This document shows positions 9,092 to 16,928 of a DNA stretch of 64,000 nt, one piece after another. Below the pieces are notes generated by a model. It worked only from the letters and a program-made list of their open reading frames with translations. It had not been told where the DNA came from and searched no databases. Within the stretch, counting starts at the first letter, position 1, and the number at the start of each line of letters is the position of its first letter. Both the position numbers and the translations under genes were made by a program. The stretch covers positions 310,001 to 374,000 of the forward strand of contig NZ_JACHJB010000004.1 in NCBI RefSeq assembly GCF_014207745.1, given 5' to 3'. Origin of the DNA: Nonomuraea muscovyensis. Its GTDB lineage: Bacteria; Actinomycetota; Actinomycetes; Streptosporangiales; Streptosporangiaceae.

Positions 9092-10553
9092 GCATGGCCT
9101 CGGCCAGGCCCCTGAGATAGACCCTGTCGGTTTTCCTGTTGCCGTTCATCGGCAGTTCGCCGAAATGCCGGTAGTGCCGCGGCACGAGCCCCTCGGGCAG
9201 CGAATCACGCAATCCCCTGGCGAATTGGGCGGGGCTCAGTTGAATTCCGGTGTAGAAGACGACCAGCTCGGTCGTATCGCCGTTCTCGGCCCCCACGGTG
9301 ACGGCGTCCTCGACGCCGGGCAGCTCGCGGACGGCGTGGTCGATCTCGGCGGTCTCCACCCGCCAGCCGCGCACCTGCACCTGGGAGTCGGTCCGGCCGA
9401 GGTAGACCAGCTCGCCGTTGGCGGCCCGCCGCACCCGGTCGCCGGTGTTGTACCAGGTCCGCCCCTCACGCTCGACGAACCTGCCGCCGGCCGCCGCCGG
9501 GTCGAGGTAACCGGCGGTGAGCTGCGGCCCGGTGATCCAGAGCTCGCCCTCGCGCTCCACCGGCCGGCCGGCGCCGTCCAGGAGCAGGTGGTCGTGGCCG
9601 TCGTTGACGGCGCCGATGGGGGCCAGGCCGTTCACCCCCAGCGCGGGCGAGCCGGGGCCCCAGCGGTGCGCGGTGACGGTGATGGTCAGCTCGGTGGGGC
9701 CGTAGAGGTTCTCCAGCGTGGACGCGGGCGCCGCGGCCTGCCAGTCGGCGGCGTCCGCGCACTTCAGCGCCTCGCCGGCGAACAGGCTCCAGCGCAGTCC
9801 CGGCATCGCGCCGGGGGTCAGCCCGCCCGCCCGGCGCGCCACTCCGATCGCGCTCGGCGTGGCGAACCAGACGGTCACCCCGTGGGCGTCGAGGAAGCCG
9901 GGCAGGTCGCGGTAGGCGTGCGGCGGCACGGTCTGCACCCGGGCTCCCGCGTTCCAGGCGCAGAACAGGTCGAACATGGCGCAGTCGAAGGTCAGGTCGA
10001 ACGTCTGGGAGAAGACGTCGGAGGCGCCGAAGCCGAAGCGCCGCGCCGCCCAGGAGAAGTAGGCGGCGGTGTTGCCGTGCGTGATCGGCACGCCCTTGGG
10101 GGTGCCGGTCGAGCCCGAGGTGAACAGCACGTAGGCGACGTCCGCCGGCCGTACGGGCAGGGGGGCGGGCAGCGGCGGACCGGCGGTCGCGACGGGCAGG
10201 CCCAGCTCGGCGGCCTGCCGTGCGCCGTCGTCGTCGGCGACGAGCACCGACACCCCGGCGGCTGCCGCCATCCGGCGGGTGCGGGTCACGGGGAAGCCGG
10301 GGTTCAGCGGCACGACCGTCAGCCCCGCGTACAGCCCGGCCAGGATGCCCGTGTAGGCGGTCCGCCCCCGGGCCGCGAGCACGCCGACGGCCCGGTGCCC
10401 CCGCCCGGCCAGCCCGCCGGCCAGCCGCAGCGCCGCCTCGTCCGTCTCCGCGTACGTCGCGCTGTCACCGTCCGCCGTGAAAGCGAGCCCGCCCGGGGCC
10501 GCCGCAAGCCCGTTCCTGAATAATGAATAAAGAGGCTCGAAGGTTTTCGTCAT
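9075..10553 (-). CDS. Amino-acid adenylating enzyme, candidate VinM-type second ligase
   Basis: A 492-residue stand-alone adenylation enzyme. Motifs are YVLFTSGSTGTPKG (about 141-154), FDLTFD (185-190), YGPTEL, the YNTGD motif, and a lysine near the end in NGNRKTD. FDLTFD is the form seen in alpha-amino-acid activating domains. In vicenistatin-type pathways a second ligase (VinM) attaches an amino acid such as alanine to the carrier-bound beta-amino acid as a temporary N-cap; I assign that role because the first ligase better fits the beta-amino-acid enzyme. The roles could be swapped. The start at 10553 is chosen for its AGGAA ribosome site 7 nt upstream. Codon 11 is TTA (10523-10521), a rare codon that needs the bldA tRNA in streptomycetes. 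Confidence 0.87.
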   Translation of the reverse strand: MTKTFEPLYSLFRNGLAAAPGGLAFTADGDSATYAETDEAALRLAGGLAGRGHRAVGVLAARGRTAYTGILAGLYAGLTVVPLNPGFPVTRTRRMAAAAGVSVLVADDDGARQAAELGLPVATAGPPLPAPLPVRPADVAYVLFTSGSTGTPKGVPITHGNTAAYFSWAARRFGFGASDVFSQTFDLTFDCAMFDLFCAWNAGARVQTVPPHAYRDLPGFLDAHGVTVWFATPSAIGVARRAGGLTPGAMPGLRWSLFAGEALKCADAADWQAAAPASTLENLYGPTELTITVTAHRWGPGSPALGVNGLAPIGAVNDGHDHLLLDGAGRPVEREGELWITGPQLTAGYLDPAAAGGRFVEREGRTWYNTGDRVRRAANGELVYLGRTDSQVQVRGWRVETAEIDHAVRELPGVEDAVTVGAENGDTTELVVFYTGIQLSPAQFARGLRDSLPEGLVPRHYRHFGELPMNGNRKTDRVYLRGLAEAMLRGGQ

Positions 10554-10617
10554 AGACATTTCCTGGCTCCGGATATACGCTTCAAAAAAAGTCTTCTGAA
10601 TGACGGAGGGAGAATCA

Positions 10618-10857
10618 ATGGACGTCATATGGGACGACAGATTCGAAGAACTCGTACGCCGGTCTCTTCCTTTTCTGCCGCCTAGTGAGGAGCTCCGGGC
10701 GGACACCGACCTGACCGACGCCGGCCTCGACTCGCTCGGAATCGTCGAGTTGCTGACGTCCTTGGAGCAGGCCTACGGTGTGCGGTTCGCCGAGGACGCG
10801 CTGACCAGGGAGACGTTCGGCACGCCCGCCACGCTGTGGCGCGCCCTGTCGGGATGA
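10618..10857 (+). CDS. Discrete acyl carrier protein, VinL-like
   Basis: A 79-residue single-domain carrier protein with the phosphopantetheine site GLDSLG (Ser39) and the usual acidic helix II. A strong GGAGGGAG ribosome site precedes the ATG. It stands alone on the plus strand between the second ligase (divergent, 64 nt apart) and the VinK-like acyltransferase (convergent). By analogy with VinL it should hold the amino-acid starter during activation, decarboxylation and N-capping, before handing the dipeptidyl group to the PKS loading ACP. Confidence 0.92.
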   Translation: MDVIWDDRFEELVRRSLPFLPPSEELRADTDLTDAGLDSLGIVELLTSLEQAYGVRFAEDALTRETFGTPATLWRALSG

Positions 10858-10878
10858 GGGGTCGCCGGGACGAGCGGA

Positions 10879-10901
10879 GACGGAGCCGTCACGGCTCCGT
10901 C
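10879..10901. terminator. Bidirectional hairpin between the carrier protein and acyltransferase genes
   Basis: A perfect 10-bp stem (GACGGAGCCG and CGGCTCCGTC) with a 3-nt loop lies between two convergent genes and overlaps the acyltransferase stop codon. There is no T-run, so a termination role is inferred from position and stem strength. Confidence 0.5.
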
Positions 10902-11811
10902 ATCGCCCGGCGAGCGTGAGTCTGGGGTTGACGGCGACCACGGTGAAGTTCCTCGTGGTGATGGGCACCCTGCCGAAGAGGCTGTCCTGGCCCGACACGC
11001 ACACCCGGGTGACGCCGCGCCCCAGCATCGCCTCCACCACCCGTGGCCAGGAGGGCGCCCGGACGAAGCTGTCGAGCAGCATCGAGCGCACCTGCTCCCC
11101 CGTGGTGAGAGCCGAGCCGTCGTGGTCGTCCAGCACAGGCAGCCTGGGGTCGGCGAACCTCAGCCCGGCGAGGACCTTCTCCTCCACCGTGCGGCGCAGC
11201 GGTGCGAAGGCCGCCGCGTGCATGGGCGGCCGCATCGTGTACAGCGACAGCCCGCCGGCCGCGCGCACCCTGCCGTCCAGCCACTCCAGCTCCGCGCCGG
11301 GCAGCGACAGCATGACGAAGTCGTGGTCGATCCGGCACGACAACTCGTGCCAGACGCCACGCCGGTCCAGCTCGTCCAGGATCTCCGTCAGCCGGGGCTC
11401 TGCGACGCGCACGAAGGAGTGGGTGACGATGCCGGGGTGCGCGACCGCGAAGTACTCCTCGGTGCGCCGGGCGATCTCGGCGGTCATGCGTACCGCCGTC
11501 TCGAAGTCGACCGCCCCCGAGTACGCGGCGGCGGCCTTCCCGCCGAAGCTCGGCCCCGCGCACAGGTCGGCCCGCACGCCGAGTTCGCGCTCCGCCCAGG
11601 CGGCCAGCGCCAGGCAGTTCACCAGGAAGGCGACCTGGGCGGCCTCGCTGTAGTCGTCCTCGGAGGCGGTGAACCGCTCGGCGAGCGGATAGCCGAGCGC
11701 GTCGGCGGCCCGGGCGAACAGCTCGCGCGCCACGGGGTCGTCGCGCATGAACGCGGCCGCCTCGCCGTACCTGGTGGGCCCCATGCCGGGGAAGACGATC
11801 GCCGTGCTCAT
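10900..11811 (-). CDS. ACP-to-ACP acyltransferase, VinK-like
   Basis: A 303-residue FabD-fold acyltransferase. The nucleophile is S88 in AGPSFGG and the likely catalytic His is H198 in RPPMHAAAF. Ordinary malonyl transferases have GHSxGE at the serine; the GPSFGG form is one of the signs of the VinK group, which moves an aminoacyl-beta-aminoacyl unit from the free carrier protein to the loading ACP of the PKS rather than using a CoA ester. Last gene of the operon running 14448 to 10900; its ATG overlaps the iminopeptidase stop by 4 nt. A trans-acting malonyl transferase is the alternative, judged less likely in this company. Confidence 0.82.
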   Translation of the reverse strand: MSTAIVFPGMGPTRYGEAAAFMRDDPVARELFARAADALGYPLAERFTASEDDYSEAAQVAFLVNCLALAAWAERELGVRADLCAGPSFGGKAAAAYSGAVDFETAVRMTAEIARRTEEYFAVAHPGIVTHSFVRVAEPRLTEILDELDRRGVWHELSCRIDHDFVMLSLPGAELEWLDGRVRAAGGLSLYTMRPPMHAAAFAPLRRTVEEKVLAGLRFADPRLPVLDDHDGSALTTGEQVRSMLLDSFVRAPSWPRVVEAMLGRGVTRVCVSGQDSLFGRVPITTRNFTVVAVNPRLTLAGR

Positions 11812-12719
11812 ACGCGTTCCTCCAGGTAGTCCAGCAGAACCCGGCGGAACCGGTCGGGCTCCTCCAGGTGGGGGGTGTGGCTGGAGTTCTCGAAGATCTC
11901 CCACCGCACGTCGGGGATGCGGTCGAAGTAGGGCTGGACGGTCGCCGGCGTCGCCTCGTCGTGCCGGCCCGACAGCAGCAGGGTGGGGACGGCGATGTCG
12001 GCCACCCGGTCCTCGACCCCCCAGTCGCGCAGCGTCCCGATCACGTGGAACTCGCTGGGACCGTTCATCGTGTAGTAGACGGTCGGGTTGTTGTAGATCT
12101 CCAGGAACGTGGCGGCGAACTCCCGAGGCCACGGGTCGAGGCGGCAGACGTGCCGGGAATAGAAGACCATCATCGCGTCGAAGTACTCGCGCGAGTCGGT
12201 GGTGCCGGCCGCCTCGTGCTTGAGCAGCACCTCGTCGATCTCCGGCGGCAGCCGGTCGCGCAGCACCCGCATCTCGCCGAGCCACAGCGGGTAGGAGGCG
12301 GGCGCGTTGGCGATGACGAGCCCGCGCAGGCCGGCCGGCCTGGCCGAGGCGTGCAGGGCCGCCAGCATGCCGCCCCACGACTGGCCGAAGAGCACATAGC
12401 CGTCACGCAGGCCGAGCGCGTCGAGCAGGTTGTCCAGCTCGTCGAGGAACAGCCGGGGAGTCCAGAAGCCGGCCGGCGCGTGCGGCAGGTGGGTGGAGCC
12501 GCCGTTGCCGAGCTGGTCGTAGTGGATCACCGGCCAGCCCTCGTCGGCCAGGTCGGCCAGGCCGACGAGGTAGTCGTGGGTGCTGCCGGGGCCGCCGTGC
12601 AGCACGACCAGGGCCGGCCGGGCGCCGGTCAGCTCACCGGTGCGCCGGTACCACGTCCGGTGCTCGCCGAACGGCACGTGGCCCTTGGCGTCGGGGGTGC
12701 GGGGCACGGCCGGGCTCAC
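11808..12719 (-). CDS. Proline-iminopeptidase-type amidohydrolase, VinJ-like
   Basis: A 303-residue alpha/beta hydrolase of the S33 iminopeptidase family: oxyanion loop HGGPG (41-45), nucleophile S114 in GQSWGG, Asp254 in GRHDEATP and a His in SSHTPH (281 or 284). VinJ of the vicenistatin pathway, of the same family, removes the N-terminal aminoacyl cap after chain assembly so that the freed amine can close the macrolactam. Overlaps of 4 nt on both sides tie it to the aminotransferase upstream and the acyltransferase downstream. The start is GTG 12719, which uses the GTGA junction. Confidence 0.87.
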   Translation of the reverse strand: MSPAVPRTPDAKGHVPFGEHRTWYRRTGELTGARPALVVLHGGPGSTHDYLVGLADLADEGWPVIHYDQLGNGGSTHLPHAPAGFWTPRLFLDELDNLLDALGLRDGYVLFGQSWGGMLAALHASARPAGLRGLVIANAPASYPLWLGEMRVLRDRLPPEIDEVLLKHEAAGTTDSREYFDAMMVFYSRHVCRLDPWPREFAATFLEIYNNPTVYYTMNGPSEFHVIGTLRDWGVEDRVADIAVPTLLLSGRHDEATPATVQPYFDRIPDVRWEIFENSSHTPHLEEPDRFRRVLLDYLEERV

Positions 12720-13831
12720 CACCCCTGCCGGACGGTGGCGGCGATGTGCGCCCGCTGCTCGTCGGTGACCCACCAGCCGACCGGGACGCACACCACGCGC
12801 GGCGCGACCCGGTCGAGGCCGGGCAGGTCGGCGGCGTACTCCCGTACGCAGGAGTGCAGGTCGTTGCGCTCGTGGACGTTGCTGACCATGATCCCGGCCT
12901 CGTCCATGCGCTTCATGAAGCCGGCCCGGTCGTCCACCTTGAGCGGATAGACCCAGAACGAGTGCTCCCGGTCGCCGGCGCGCTCGGTGAGCTCCAGCCC
13001 GGGTACGCCCGCCAGCTCGGCGTCGTAGTAGGCGGCGTTGGCGCGCTGCCGCTCCAGGGCCCGCTGCGCCGTGTCCAGGTTGGCCAGGCCGATCGCGGCG
13101 TTGATGTCGTTCATGTGGAACTTGTAGCCCCACTCCGCGACGTCGGGCGGGTTGCGCAGCCGGTCGGCCGTCCGCTCGATGCCGAACCAGCGCAGCAGGG
13201 TGGCCCGCCGGTACAGCTCGTCGGTCGGCAGTGCGAGCGCGCCGCCGTCCCCGGCGGTCAGATGCTTGATGGCCTGGAAGCTGAAGACGGAGACGTTGCC
13301 GTGCGACCCGATGGGGGCGCCGCGGAAGGTGGCCCCCCAGGCGTGGGCGCAGTCCTCGATCACCTGCGGCCTGAAGCCGTGCAGCGCCTCGGCCCGGTCG
13401 AGGACGGCGTCGAGCCTGGCCAGGTCCACCGGATAGCCGGCGAAGTGGACCACCACGATGGCCCGCGTCCGCGGCGTGATCTTGCGGGCGAGGTCGTCCA
13501 GGTCCACGTTGAGCGTGGCGGGGTCGATGTCCACCCACTTGATGCGCAGGCCGTTGGCGAGGATGGCCCAGTTGGTGGCCTCCATCGTCAGCGGGGTGGT
13601 CAGCACCTCGGCGTCGCCGCCGGGACGGTGTCCAGACGCGAGCCGCAGGGCGAGGTGGAGCCCGGAGGTGCCGCTGTTGACCGTGGCCACGCGGGGGTTG
13701 CCGATCCGTTCGGCCAGCGCACGCTCGAACGCCTCGACCTTCGCCCCCTGGCCGATGCTGCCGCTGCCCAGCACCTCGGCGGCGGCGGCGGGGGCCTCGG
13801 CCGACATGGCGACCTTGAACAGCGGGATCAC
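12716..13831 (-). CDS. DegT/DnrJ/EryC1-family sugar aminotransferase
   Basis: A 371-residue fold-I PLP enzyme with the motifs of nucleotide-sugar aminotransferases: NSGTSGLHLAL (PLP phosphate), ED at 159-160 (D160 contacts the pyridine nitrogen), and FSFQAIKHLTAGDGG with PLP lysine K189. It should aminate a dTDP-keto-6-deoxy sugar at C3 or C4; I cannot tell which. With the epimerase upstream (4-nt GTGA overlap) and RfbA/RfbB at 29-31 kb it makes an amino-deoxyhexose pathway. A 3,4-ketoisomerase, needed for C3 amination by the usual route, is not in the window. Confidence 0.88.
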   Translation of the reverse strand: MIPLFKVAMSAEAPAAAAEVLGSGSIGQGAKVEAFERALAERIGNPRVATVNSGTSGLHLALRLASGHRPGGDAEVLTTPLTMEATNWAILANGLRIKWVDIDPATLNVDLDDLARKITPRTRAIVVVHFAGYPVDLARLDAVLDRAEALHGFRPQVIEDCAHAWGATFRGAPIGSHGNVSVFSFQAIKHLTAGDGGALALPTDELYRRATLLRWFGIERTADRLRNPPDVAEWGYKFHMNDINAAIGLANLDTAQRALERQRANAAYYDAELAGVPGLELTERAGDREHSFWVYPLKVDDRAGFMKRMDEAGIMVSNVHERNDLHSCVREYAADLPGLDRVAPRVVCVPVGWWVTDEQRAHIAATVRQGW

Positions 13832-14448
13832 CGGCGCTCACCGCCCATCGCGAGCCCGTCGAGCCGGGCGTACAGTTCCTGGCACTCGGCGTAGGTGGGC
13901 AGCAGGCCACGCTCGGCCGCCTCGCGCAGGGTGGGCGCGGCCCGGTCCTTGTCCGACATCAGCGGCTCGGTGTCGCGGGGCCAGGGCAGGTTCAGCTCGG
14001 GGTCGAGAGCGTTGATCTCCACCTCCCGGTCCGGCGCCCAGGTGCTGGAGCACAGGTAGACGACGGTGGCCTCGTCGGTGAGCGGCGCGAAGCCGTGCGC
14101 GAGGCCCTCGGCGAGGTAGAGGGCGTGCCGGTTGTCCGCGCCGAGTTCCACCGCGACGTGCTCGCCGTACGTCGGGGAGCCGAGCCGCACGTCGACCACG
14201 ATGTCGAGGATCGCGCCCTGCGGGCAGGTGACGTAGCGGGCCTGGCCGGGCAGGGCGACGGCGTGCAGGCCGCGGATCGTGCCCCGCCTGGACAGGGAGC
14301 AGTTGACCTGCGCCACGGTCAGCTCGTGACCCACCTCCCGCTGGAAGGCCGGCTGGCTGAACATCTCGAGGAAGTGTCCTCTGTCGTCAGGGAAGATGCG
14401 CGGGGTCACCAGGAAGGCGCCCGCCACGTCCAAGCGGTTCAACTGCAT
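13828..14448 (-). CDS. dTDP-4-keto-6-deoxyhexose 3,5-epimerase (RmlC/StrM family)
   Basis: A 206-residue cupin of the RmlC family. The catalytic base is H62 in RGTIRGLH and the catalytic tyrosine is Y131 in VVYLCS; LDIVVDVR and LYLAEGLAHGF are family signatures. About 25 extra residues extend the C-terminus beyond the usual end. The start is ATG 14448, after AAAGG. It is first in an operon with the aminotransferase, iminopeptidase and acyltransferase, so sugar and starter-unit genes are co-transcribed. An L-configured or C3/C5-epimerised sugar is implied. Confidence 0.9.
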   Translation of the reverse strand: MQLNRLDVAGAFLVTPRIFPDDRGHFLEMFSQPAFQREVGHELTVAQVNCSLSRRGTIRGLHAVALPGQARYVTCPQGAILDIVVDVRLGSPTYGEHVAVELGADNRHALYLAEGLAHGFAPLTDEATVVYLCSSTWAPDREVEINALDPELNLPWPRDTEPLMSDKDRAAPTLREAAERGLLPTYAECQELYARLDGLAMGGERR

Positions 14449-14513
14449 TGCTGAGCCTTTCGGGGAACCTGGCTGACATTTCATGATCGACCTCGGCCGG
14501 AGCGCCGAACAAC

Positions 14514-14550
14514 CCCCTACCGACCCTTAAAGCAAGGTCCCGCCCCTAAA
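14514..14550 (-). promoter_or_regulatory. AGGG(G) repeats in the epimerase/acylase divergent promoter region
   Basis: On the minus strand are TTTAGGGG (14550-14543 region), AAGGG (14528-14524) and TAGGGGG (14519-14513). The first guanines are 20 and 9 bp apart, close to the 20/11 layout before the ligase operon. The sites lie 65-100 bp upstream of the epimerase start and 50-85 bp upstream of the acylase start, so either or both genes could be controlled. Confidence 0.45.
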
Positions 14551-14597
14551 TGCAGATAATGGCATTGACCGGACCACCCGGCGGCCGGTAGATCCGG

Positions 14598-16853
14598 ATG
14601 ATGAGCAGAATCGTCTGGGTGGTAATGCTGCTTGCGAGTGCACTGCGTGGGATTCCCGAACCGCAATACCCGGTGCCCGGGCTGCGTGCGCCCGTGGAAA
14701 TCATCGTGGACCGGTGGGGCGTTCCGCACATTTACGCGCAGAACGAGCCCGACCTTTTCCTGGCACAGGGTTTCAACGCCGCCAGGGACCGGCTGTTCCA
14801 GCTCGACCTGTGGCGGCGGCGCGGTCTCGGCATGCTGTCGGAGGTGTTCGGCCCCGCCTACGTCGAGCGCGACCGGGCCGCCCGCCTGCTGCTCTACCGG
14901 GGCGACATGGAACGCGAGTGGGCGAGCTACGGCCCCGCCGCCCGGCAGGCCGCGACCAGCTTCACCGCGGGCCTCAACGCCTACGTCGCCTGGCTGGAGC
15001 GCCACCCCGAGGCGCTGCCGCCCGAGTTCGCCCGCCTCGGCTACGCCCCCTCCCGCTGGCGGCCGGAGGACGTGGTGCGCGTCCGCAGCCACGGCCTGGC
15101 GATGAACGTGACCAGCGAGGTCCTGCGCGCCCAGGTCGTCTGCAAGGCGGGCATCCAGGCCGACCGGCTGCTGTGGCGGCTCGAACCCGCCCATCGGACC
15201 CGGGTGCCGCTCGGGCTCGACCCGTGCGCGATCCCCGCCGACGTGCTGCGCGTGTACCAGCTCGGCACCCAGGGCGTCCGGCTGGAGGGCTCCACGCTGG
15301 TGAGCGAGCCGCGGCCGCCCGGCGAGGGCAGCAACGCGTGGGCGGTGTCACCGCGGCGCACCGCGACGGGCCGGCCGGTGCTGGCCGCCGACCCGCACCG
15401 GTCGCTGACCGCGCCGTCGCTGCGTTACGTGGCGCACCTGTCGGCGCCCGGCCTGGACGTCATCGGCGCGGGCGAGCCGATGCAGCCGGGCGTCTCCCTG
15501 GGGCACAACGGCACGGCCGCGTTCGGCTTGACGATCTTCGGGATGGACCAGGAGGACCTGTACGTCTACCGGACCAAGGGCGACTCCTACCTCTACAAGG
15601 GCGCCTGGGAGCCGTTCCGGAAGGTCACCGAGCGGGTGCCGGTGCCCGGCGGCGGCCAGGACGTGGAGCTGGCCTTCACCAGGCACGGCCCGGTCATCGC
15701 CACCGACGAGGCGCGCGGCCTGGCCTACGCGCTGCGCACCGCCTGGCTCGAACCCGGCACCGCGCCGTACTTCGGCTCGCTGCGCTACCTGAAGGCGCGG
15801 AACTTCGGGGAGTTCGCCGAGGTCATGCGCTCCTGGGGCGGGCCGCCGGAGAACCAGGTGTACGCCGACGCGAACGGCCACGTGGGCTGGGTGCCCGGCG
15901 GCCTGGCGCCCCGGCGCACGGGGTACGACGGCCTGCTCCCCGTGCCGGGGGACGGCCGCTACGAGTGGGCCGGCTTCCGTGACGGCCAGGACCTGCCCCG
16001 CCTGCTCGACCCGCCCGAGGGCTTCGTCGCCTCGGCCAACGAGTACAACCTCCCGCCGGGCCAGCGCGTCGGCTACGAATGGGACCAGCCGTACCGCAGG
16101 CAGCGGATCGCCGAGGTGCTGGCGGCGGACCGGCGGGCTACCGTGGCCGGCTCGGCCCGGCTGCAGAACGACGTGCTGTCCACGCCCGCCCGCTCGCTCG
16201 TCGCCCTGATCAGGGACCTGACCCCGTCCGAGCCGGCGGCGGCGCGGGCGCTCGGCGTGCTCAGGGACTTCGACGGGGTGTGCGCGGTGGACTCGGGCCC
16301 CGCCGCGCTCTTCGAGGTGTGGCTCAGCAGGCACCTGGGGCCGGGGTTCCTGCGCGCGATGGGGCTGCCGCCGGAGGCGACCCGCTTCGACATGCGGATC
16401 CTCCTGGACGAACTGCGCCGCGGCGGCCACGAGGACCTGCTGACGCGCACCCTGGCCGCGGCCTACGACGACGTGGCCGCGCGGCTGGGCGCCGATCCCG
16501 CCGCCTGGCGGTGGGGCGACCTGCAGCGCACCGTGTTCGCCTCCCCCACCGGGGCGGATGTCGGGCCGTTCGCGCGGGGCGGCTCGTCGTACACCGTGAA
16601 CGCCTCCGTCTATCACCCCGGTGACTTCCGGCAACTTCTCGGCGCCTCTTTCAGAATGGTGCTCGACGTGGGCGCCTGGGACAAATCCATCGCCATCAAC
16701 GCGCCCGGTCAGTCCGGTGACGAGAGAAGCCCGCATTATCGCGACCTGGCCGCCTCCTGGCAGCGGGGCGAATATTTCCCGCTGCTTTACGGCAAGGCCG
16801 CGGTGGAGGCCGCCGCAGCCCAGCGGATAGCGCTGTCCCCGGCCTCGGGATAG
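14598..16853 (+). CDS. Secreted penicillin-acylase-family Ntn hydrolase
   Basis: A 751-residue precursor with a hydrophobic N-terminus (about 3-16) that looks like a signal or anchor. The family's self-processing site is GEGSNAW: S245 would become the N-terminal nucleophile of the beta chain after excision of a linker. Downstream signatures are ADPH, SLGHNG and FTRHGPV. Such enzymes (penicillin G acylase, PvdQ, acyl-homoserine lactone acylases, cephalosporin acylases) cut N-acyl bonds outside the membrane. It is divergent from the epimerase operon and is followed by the extender-unit operon. Possible jobs are removing an N-acyl group from an exported precursor, or quenching a signal; the sequence does not decide. 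Confidence 0.88.
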   Translation: MMSRIVWVVMLLASALRGIPEPQYPVPGLRAPVEIIVDRWGVPHIYAQNEPDLFLAQGFNAARDRLFQLDLWRRRGLGMLSEVFGPAYVERDRAARLLLYRGDMEREWASYGPAARQAATSFTAGLNAYVAWLERHPEALPPEFARLGYAPSRWRPEDVVRVRSHGLAMNVTSEVLRAQVVCKAGIQADRLLWRLEPAHRTRVPLGLDPCAIPADVLRVYQLGTQGVRLEGSTLVSEPRPPGEGSNAWAVSPRRTATGRPVLAADPHRSLTAPSLRYVAHLSAPGLDVIGAGEPMQPGVSLGHNGTAAFGLTIFGMDQEDLYVYRTKGDSYLYKGAWEPFRKVTERVPVPGGGQDVELAFTRHGPVIATDEARGLAYALRTAWLEPGTAPYFGSLRYLKARNFGEFAEVMRSWGGPPENQVYADANGHVGWVPGGLAPRRTGYDGLLPVPGDGRYEWAGFRDGQDLPRLLDPPEGFVASANEYNLPPGQRVGYEWDQPYRRQRIAEVLAADRRATVAGSARLQNDVLSTPARSLVALIRDLTPSEPAAARALGVLRDFDGVCAVDSGPAALFEVWLSRHLGPGFLRAMGLPPEATRFDMRILLDELRRGGHEDLLTRTLAAAYDDVAARLGADPAAWRWGDLQRTVFASPTGADVGPFARGGSSYTVNASVYHPGDFRQLLGASFRMVLDVGAWDKSIAINAPGQSGDERSPHYRDLAASWQRGEYFPLLYGKAAVEAAAAQRIALSPASG

Positions 16854-16870
16854 GGGTGCGTAAGGGGTTG
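16851..16870 (+). promoter_or_regulatory. AGGGG direct repeat before the extender-unit operon
   Basis: TAGGGG at 16851-16856 and TAAGGGG at 16861-16867 have their first guanines exactly 11 bp apart. The pair begins at the acylase stop codon, about 60-78 bp upstream of the carboxyltransferase start, and matches the pair before the ligase-PKS operon in orientation and spacing. Confidence 0.5.
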
Positions 16871-16928
16871 GTCCGGCTGCTTCCGCACAGTTAGCGTGCG
16901 TTTGTATTACCTCCGCTGCGACGAACGG

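Noticed and set aside
7557..10523. Long plus-strand frames opposite the two ligase genes
   Set aside because: No recognisable motifs, atypical composition, and both ligases on the minus strand are complete with active-site motifs.
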